From Pseudomonadota bacterium (GTDB lineage: Bacteria; Pseudomonadota; Gammaproteobacteria; Burkholderiales; Burkholderiaceae_D): DNA of 18,495 bases. Where the stretch lies: NCBI GenBank assembly GCA_023435945.1, contig JAEZLB010000211.1, forward strand, positions 1 through 18,495, in the 5' to 3' direction. The notes beneath the pieces are model-generated. The model ran no database searches, was not told the DNA's origin, and saw only the letters and a program-made list of their open reading frames with translations. A program made the translations under genes and the position numbers. Below are positions 15,101 through 18,495 of the stretch, one piece after another; within the stretch, counting starts at the first letter, position 1; every line of letters starts with the position of its first letter.

Positions 15101-15521
15101 TGTCGCGTGGCGTGAACGCGTCCGGAGCGATGCCCGGTTTGCGATGAACCGGTGAGTTGCCATCAGCGTTGGCGCTCAACGTGTGAAAATCGCCCATGAT
15201 GAACGGCAGGCTCACCGCGCTCCACTCGGGCCACTTCAAGACATCCTCGACGCGTGCAATAGGAACGCGCAGATACAACATATCGACGTCCGACTCCACG
15301 GCGATCACTTCCACACCGTGCGACTTCGCACGCTTCTCCATGTCGGCGCTGCGGCCCTCGAGGGCGAGCAGCAGCATACTCAAGTCCTTCCCTCCGCCAG
15401 CAAGGCGCTGTGTAAGAACGATTCGGCTCGCAGGGCTGAGCTCGAGCGCTGTCGTCGGCTGCGCGACACAGAACACTGCAAGAAATGACAATACGGTGTG
15501 CTTGATACGGCTTGGATTCAT
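12147..15521 (-). CDS. Exported S8-family (subtilisin-like) serine peptidase, module 2
   Basis: A 1124-aa secreted or periplasmic peptidase. Start chosen at ATG 15521, which gives a standard signal peptide (KHTVLSFLAVFCVAQPTTA, residues 7-25); the frame also opens at 15548 inside a hairpin arm. Subtilase landmarks: His346 in THGDMCAS (family HGTHVA), then GVAPAAQW near 366; oxyanion Asn453 in ASNAGPG; KPDLLG near 512; Ser551 in GTSAATPNAAG. The usual catalytic Asp block (LDTG) is replaced by GVVIGSNEAID (residues 165-175), so the acid would be Glu172 or Asp175, or be absent. About 170 residues separate this block from His346, a long insert like that in tripeptidyl-peptidase II-type subtilases. 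Beyond about 650 lies a long beta-rich C-terminal region. It begins 159 nt after the broken receptor gene and is likely in its operon. The substrate is unknown; a peptide is suggested by context. Confidence 0.87.
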   Translation of the reverse strand: MNPSRIKHTVLSFLAVFCVAQPTTALELSPASRIVLTQRLAGGGKDLSMLLLALEGRSADMEKRAKSHGVEVIAVESDVDMLYLRVPIARVEDVLKWPEWSAVSLPFIMGDFHTLSANADGNSPVHRKPGIAPDAFTPRDNPYTGASVTESVQFKEAYPTYDGRGVVIGSNEAIDLRNPSLQVAYSLEGRRVPKIRDYVMLPPSGRSIDATTAVASHAWLSTTLVTPDVQGYVTFKDRRFALPADVRSAAGELRVAQVPTNQFAMGVSRLTLLWNVPQSQVWFYEHGTDERGGERIGAPIPLPKLPTDPHRPVVAQMPAGDSRTVMVAVDVPSRAITARTEGHMTHGDMCASVAVGHNFLGSLAEGVAPAAQWIVVDCMSSLASRNSYENDDVYEKVMPVVRLFRDPRVDLLSSSTTYENSRHWTAQRSQFFGQLLDRLSRRYPKAYFQAASNAGPGEGLFADSVRPSSDAITVGAYIPRESWQANYGLVPTLAYTPAPFSSFGPAFDGALKPDLLGVTGTLSVQKPSHPGDMASPYFDAPSWLGISGGTSAATPNAAGHGALLISAAKQAGIPYDPARLRMALFSTAKFLDGVEARVQGHGLIQVQQAWNALQKLKQHTPSAFQVQAPVRTPFSDRLTPAHVGRGLYERIGWGPSQKGNRVITITRTSGPEVPLSYWLRWKGNERKAFASTLSEVRLPLNVPVQIPISIATGASGSYSAILDLIDPTLELVAHSVMCTVIAAEQLGPENGYTVAIKRSVPRPGHGIVYGHVPEGATALRVEVEQRGGKRMTLSALTPHGSRPRGEIQKGGAVDDFAAPWVLPQSSRERYDQTFANPEPGVWQIWMSYEDGYTPPEYDPEESQPARGAEAAFRVTSIGARSTVAGEQGAASLQFRNQMGAIKRSSIELMGIGAQNETEARLPPTLTPLFYEVDVPEGTSRLTAEVAMADDEQISGTNVALAIFYVTGQADPAVIRMAADLWPGSKKFLEIASPRAGRYRISLEAWGAVPADGLKVRYRDTVFHPVFGGAASGNERNDAHNRDLKRGETLSSGAGVSVRARPRDGRYLVAEFGLFGEPYVHLSRPEDGNMRRMAAIISGRQPPELELRRTRVPLAVQQIRLSNGE

Positions 15522-15545
15522 TGGACAGCTCAAGAGGCAAAGCCA

Positions 15546-15575
15546 CATCGGCGCACCGTGAAGTGCGCACCGATG
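15546..15575. repeat. Hairpin just upstream of the S8 peptidase gene
   Basis: CATCG-GCGCAC (15546-15556) pairs with GTGCGC-AC-CGATG (15563-15575) with a 2-nt bulge and a six-base loop. On the plus strand it is followed by CCTTTTTC, but no plus-strand gene needs a terminator there. On the minus strand it would fold in the mRNA between receptor and peptidase, some 25 nt before the chosen start. A role in processing or expression balance is conjecture. Confidence 0.45.
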
Positions 15576-15680
15576 AAGCGCCTTTTTCAGGTATGTTTAA
15601 CGACCGAAGCGAGGTAGCGGCCGAGACTCATAGTTCTCGTGCATGGTCACGTGCTCATTGAATCCGGCTCGCGCTGCGCG

Positions 15681-18366
15681 CTACCAACGCGCTCCCAACT
15701 GCACGCTGAGGAAACGACCCCTTGGCTCTGCGTTCACGCCGTCAAACAAGAATCCGTGCTCGTTGGCAACGTATGGGGGTTCGCGATCGAAGACGTTGAT
15801 CGCGCTCAGGCTGAGGGTAGCTGCCGGCAGCAAGCTGCCCGCCCGGCGACTGAAACGGTACTGCAGCGTCATGTCGACGGTCGTCCACGACGCGACCCGG
15901 GAGCGTTGCTCCGAGACGCCGCCCGACATAGTGCGTGCATCCCGGTAGTTATCAGCGTAGTTAAGATAGCTCGCTGCAATCCAAGCGCCATGCGTCCATG
16001 ACACGCCTGAACGCACTCGCAAATCTACCGGCCGCCAGACGTCGTTCATGGCAATGATCTCAGGTGCGTCCGGTATCAGTTGCTCGCGACTATCGATGAG
16101 ATATGTTCCAGCCACCTGGAGGGCCCATTGTCCGATGGTGCTATCGAGCGCATAGGAGCTTGAGAAATCGATGCCGCTCATCCGAACCTCGGCGAAATTG
16201 CGCAGCCTGTTATCGACGATTGCGCCGATGTTGCCCGGCGGAATCTCTATGCACTGGAGGGGCACGAACTCAGCCGTGTAGCACTCAGCTCTCGGATTCG
16301 AGAGCCATCCGGATACAGTCGAAGCGTCCGGATTGCGACCGACCACGAAATCGTAGGTTGGATCGACGAGCGCCTGGAACAGGGCATGAGCTGGCACGGG
16401 AGTTCGAATGCGATCCGTGTACTGCGTATCGAAGTACGTAGCTGAGACTTCTAGACCGCGCAGCGAGTCAGGGAATGAAATCCAAGCCTACGGTCCAATT
16501 CTTCGACTCCTCTGGCGTCAATGCAGCGTTGTTGCCAAACAGAATCATCGCGGTCGTGCGTTCACCGGAGGTGTCCGGGAGGGGAAAAACATTGAGATTG
16601 TTGCCCGCCGTGTTGAGTTGGCTCTGCAACGGCGCTTTGAACGACGTGCCCCAGGTTGTGCGCACGTTCAGCGCACTCCTCGGCGCCCAAGACAAGCCGA
16701 CCTTTGGGTTGAAGCTCGAGCCGAAGTCGCTGTATTTCTCGTAACGCCCAGCGATCGTCAGGTCCAGGCGCTGAATACCGGTTCGACTGTTCGACGCACC
16801 GATCACAGGAACGGAAACTTCGGCGTACGCCGCGGAAACATCTCGTTCGAGGTCCACTCTGGCCCGCCCGAACGCTGGCAGGTCCGCAAACTCCTCCTTG
16901 CGAAACTGACCGCCGACTGCGAACCGGACCTGGCCCCCAGGCGCCCTCATCAGAGGACCGTCCGCGACCACTTCCGCACCTCCAAGCTGCGAGCGGTTGC
17001 CCCACGCATAGTTATAGGCGCCGGTAGTCACACCATCGGCCTGGTTGCGATCGAACATACCGGAAAGGCGCGCCTGCCAATCATGCTCAAAGTCGATGTT
17101 GAGTCCGAGCGAACCGCCGTATTGCTCTACCGCTGAGCGCGACTGATCGGGTACCCGGTCGGTGAAGGCGCTCGTGCGACCGCTCTTGCGCGATCCATAA
17201 AAGAAGTCGGCCACAAACTCGAGTCGATCGGAAAGGCGCTGCGAAATGAGGGCGAAGGCGCCATGCCTTTGCTGATTCGGAATCAGTGCTGGCTCGAAGA
17301 ACCCGCCGATAGGCTGGAAGACGTCCCGATCGCTGCCGAGAAGATCGGTCCGCTTGAAATATTCGTAACCGATTAGCACCTGCCCAGTATCGGTCGCATG
17401 CCCCAGCATCTGCGAGGCCTGGATTTCGTCATGGTCGCCTTCCGTGACCGATCCATATCGCACACGCGTCTCCACCCCGGAGAAGTCCTCTCTGAGGATC
17501 ATGTTGACCACACCGCCGACCGCATCGGAGCCATAGAGCGCGGACGCACCATCCGTCAGCACTTCGACACGCTCAATCGCACTCAGAGGAATTAGCGAGA
17601 CATCGACGAAGGCGCCGCTACCGGTGGCGGCCAGCCGACGCCCATTGACGAGCGTTAGGGTCGCATCGGTGCCCAGACCGCGCAGATTGATTCCGCTGCC
17701 TTCGAAAGTAAGATCCGAGCCGATGCCGCCGTTAACCGTCGACATCGTTACGTCTGAAACGCTGCTCAGGTTTTGCGGAAGACTCCTCAGTAAATCCTGC
17801 GTCGTCGAGTAGCCGCTCCGGTCGATTGCTTCGCGATCGAACGTAATCACCGGCGACGACAGATTCTGCGCGCCACGAATGTGGCTGCCGGTGACAATCA
17901 GCTGCTCGATCTCGATCTTCTGTCCGTCTGTGGAGATGAGCGAGTTGTTCGCGTCGCGTCGTTCTGCCTCCCTCCGGTCGGAGTCCGTGCGCGCACGCTC
18001 CGAGCCATCCGCCTGCGCCAACCGCAGACTCGTCCTCTGCAACGACTCCTCCGCAGCTGACGAACTCTGCATTTCCGACGCCGCCTCCTCCGTCGCCGGC
18101 CGAATCGCCACGGTGCGCTCATTGATGAACTGGTACCGCAAGCCCGTACCGTGCAAAAGCGCTTCGAGCGTCTGCTCAGGAGACAGATTCGCGGCGCTGC
18201 CTTTCGTGCTCAGCGTCGCTGCGAGCTCGGATCGATAAACGACTTGCAGCTTCGTTCGCGTGGCGAACTCATCGAGTGCGGCCGCGAGCGATTGGGGCGC
18301 AATCGGACCGACCAGCAGCGCGTTTGCAACGTGCGCTTTCGGGCCAGCACTCAAGCGGACACCCAC
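15681..18366 (-). pseudogene. Frameshifted STN-domain TonB-dependent receptor, module 2
   Basis: Paralogue of the module 1 receptor in two frames. Part one (GTG 18366 to TGA 16468-16470, 632 aa) has the STN domain (residues 20-90, IAPQSLAAALDEFATRTKLQVVYR), TonB-box-like IEQLIVTGSHIRG near 153-165, the plug (INLRGLGTDATLTLVNGRR, SALYGSDAVGGVVNMILREDF) and half of the barrel. Part two continues in the next frame as DSLRGLEVSATYFDTQYTDR and onward to the terminal ...VQLGARW at 15681. Removing one base (the A at 16470, T on the minus strand) joins the frames perfectly to about 894 aa, so it is a single-base insertion, either real or a sequencing error. The 5' end is also odd: an in-frame TAG lies about 70 nt upstream of the GTG, and the N-terminus (GVRLSAGPKAHVANALLVG) is not a good signal peptide. 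It is probably inactive. Confidence 0.85.
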
Positions 18367-18495
18367 GCATTTCTCTCCGACATTGGAACAAATCCGCTGA
18401 CTGACTCCACATCGCGACCACTACGCTGCTCTTCAGATTGGAGAGCAGCCGTGACCTACCCGCGCAAGACACTCATCTGCCTGCAAGACACGCCC
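18367..18495. other. Region upstream of the module 2 receptor, no gene recognised
   Basis: These 129 bp should carry the promoter, ribosome site and signal-peptide start of the receptor at 18366. I see neither the GTTCC-N17-CGTCTATA boxes found in module 1 nor an in-frame signal sequence. A short open frame on the minus strand from 18472 overlaps the receptor in another phase and looks spurious. Confidence 0.4.

Noticed and set aside
1..18495. CRISPR arrays, tRNA or rRNA genes
   Set aside because: No regularly spaced repeats and no tRNA or rRNA sequence were recognised on either strand by eye.

Overview
The window reads as accessory, mobile-element-rich DNA from a GC-rich proteobacterium. 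The FecIR-type sigma/anti-sigma pair, the large STN-domain TonB receptors and the exported serine peptidases are typical of gammaproteobacteria such as Steroidobacter/Xanthomonadales relatives. That placement is an inference from gene style. Nearly every gene is on the minus strand; the only clear plus-strand genes are a ParD/ParE toxin-antitoxin pair.

Left part (1-4190), mobile elements. A group II intron on the minus strand (RNA 5' part about 1210-1737, reverse transcriptase/maturase 1-1209, running off the left edge) sits inside the 3' end of a DDE transposase gene (1715-2716, ancestral start near 2800). The maturase has YADG where the catalytic YADD should be. A parDE operon (2923-3569) with a perfect 15-bp palindrome upstream lies between this insertion sequence and a short same-strand fragment of a sister copy (about 3645-3823). 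The gene-free stretch up to 4190 contains a perfect 18-bp inverted repeat.

Centre (4190-11020), module 1, apparently intact and read leftwards: ECF sigma factor, FecR-like anti-sigma factor (ATGA overlap), STN-domain TonB-dependent receptor, then an exported S9 prolyl-oligopeptidase-type peptidase 19 nt downstream. Two near-identical promoter-like sequences (GTTCC-N17-CGTCTATACCT) lie upstream of the sigma gene and of the receptor gene, as expected for a sigma factor that drives its own operon and its receptor.

Right part (11124-18495), module 2, a decaying relative of the same design: an STN-type TonB receptor broken by a one-base frameshift and lacking a recognisable signal peptide, an exported S8 subtilisin-like peptidase of about 1124 aa, then an ECF sigma factor cut off after region 2 by a truncated insertion sequence. 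No FecR partner for module 2 is present.

Working model (inference): each module lets the cell sense a compound at the outer membrane, switch on its own receptor, import the compound (probably a peptide) and cleave it in the periplasm. This layout of sigma/FecR/TonB receptor/S9 peptidase resembles the accessory genes of proteobacterial lasso-peptide clusters with isopeptidases, but no lasso precursor or B/C maturation gene is visible here. Both peptidases have a non-standard residue where the triad aspartate is expected.
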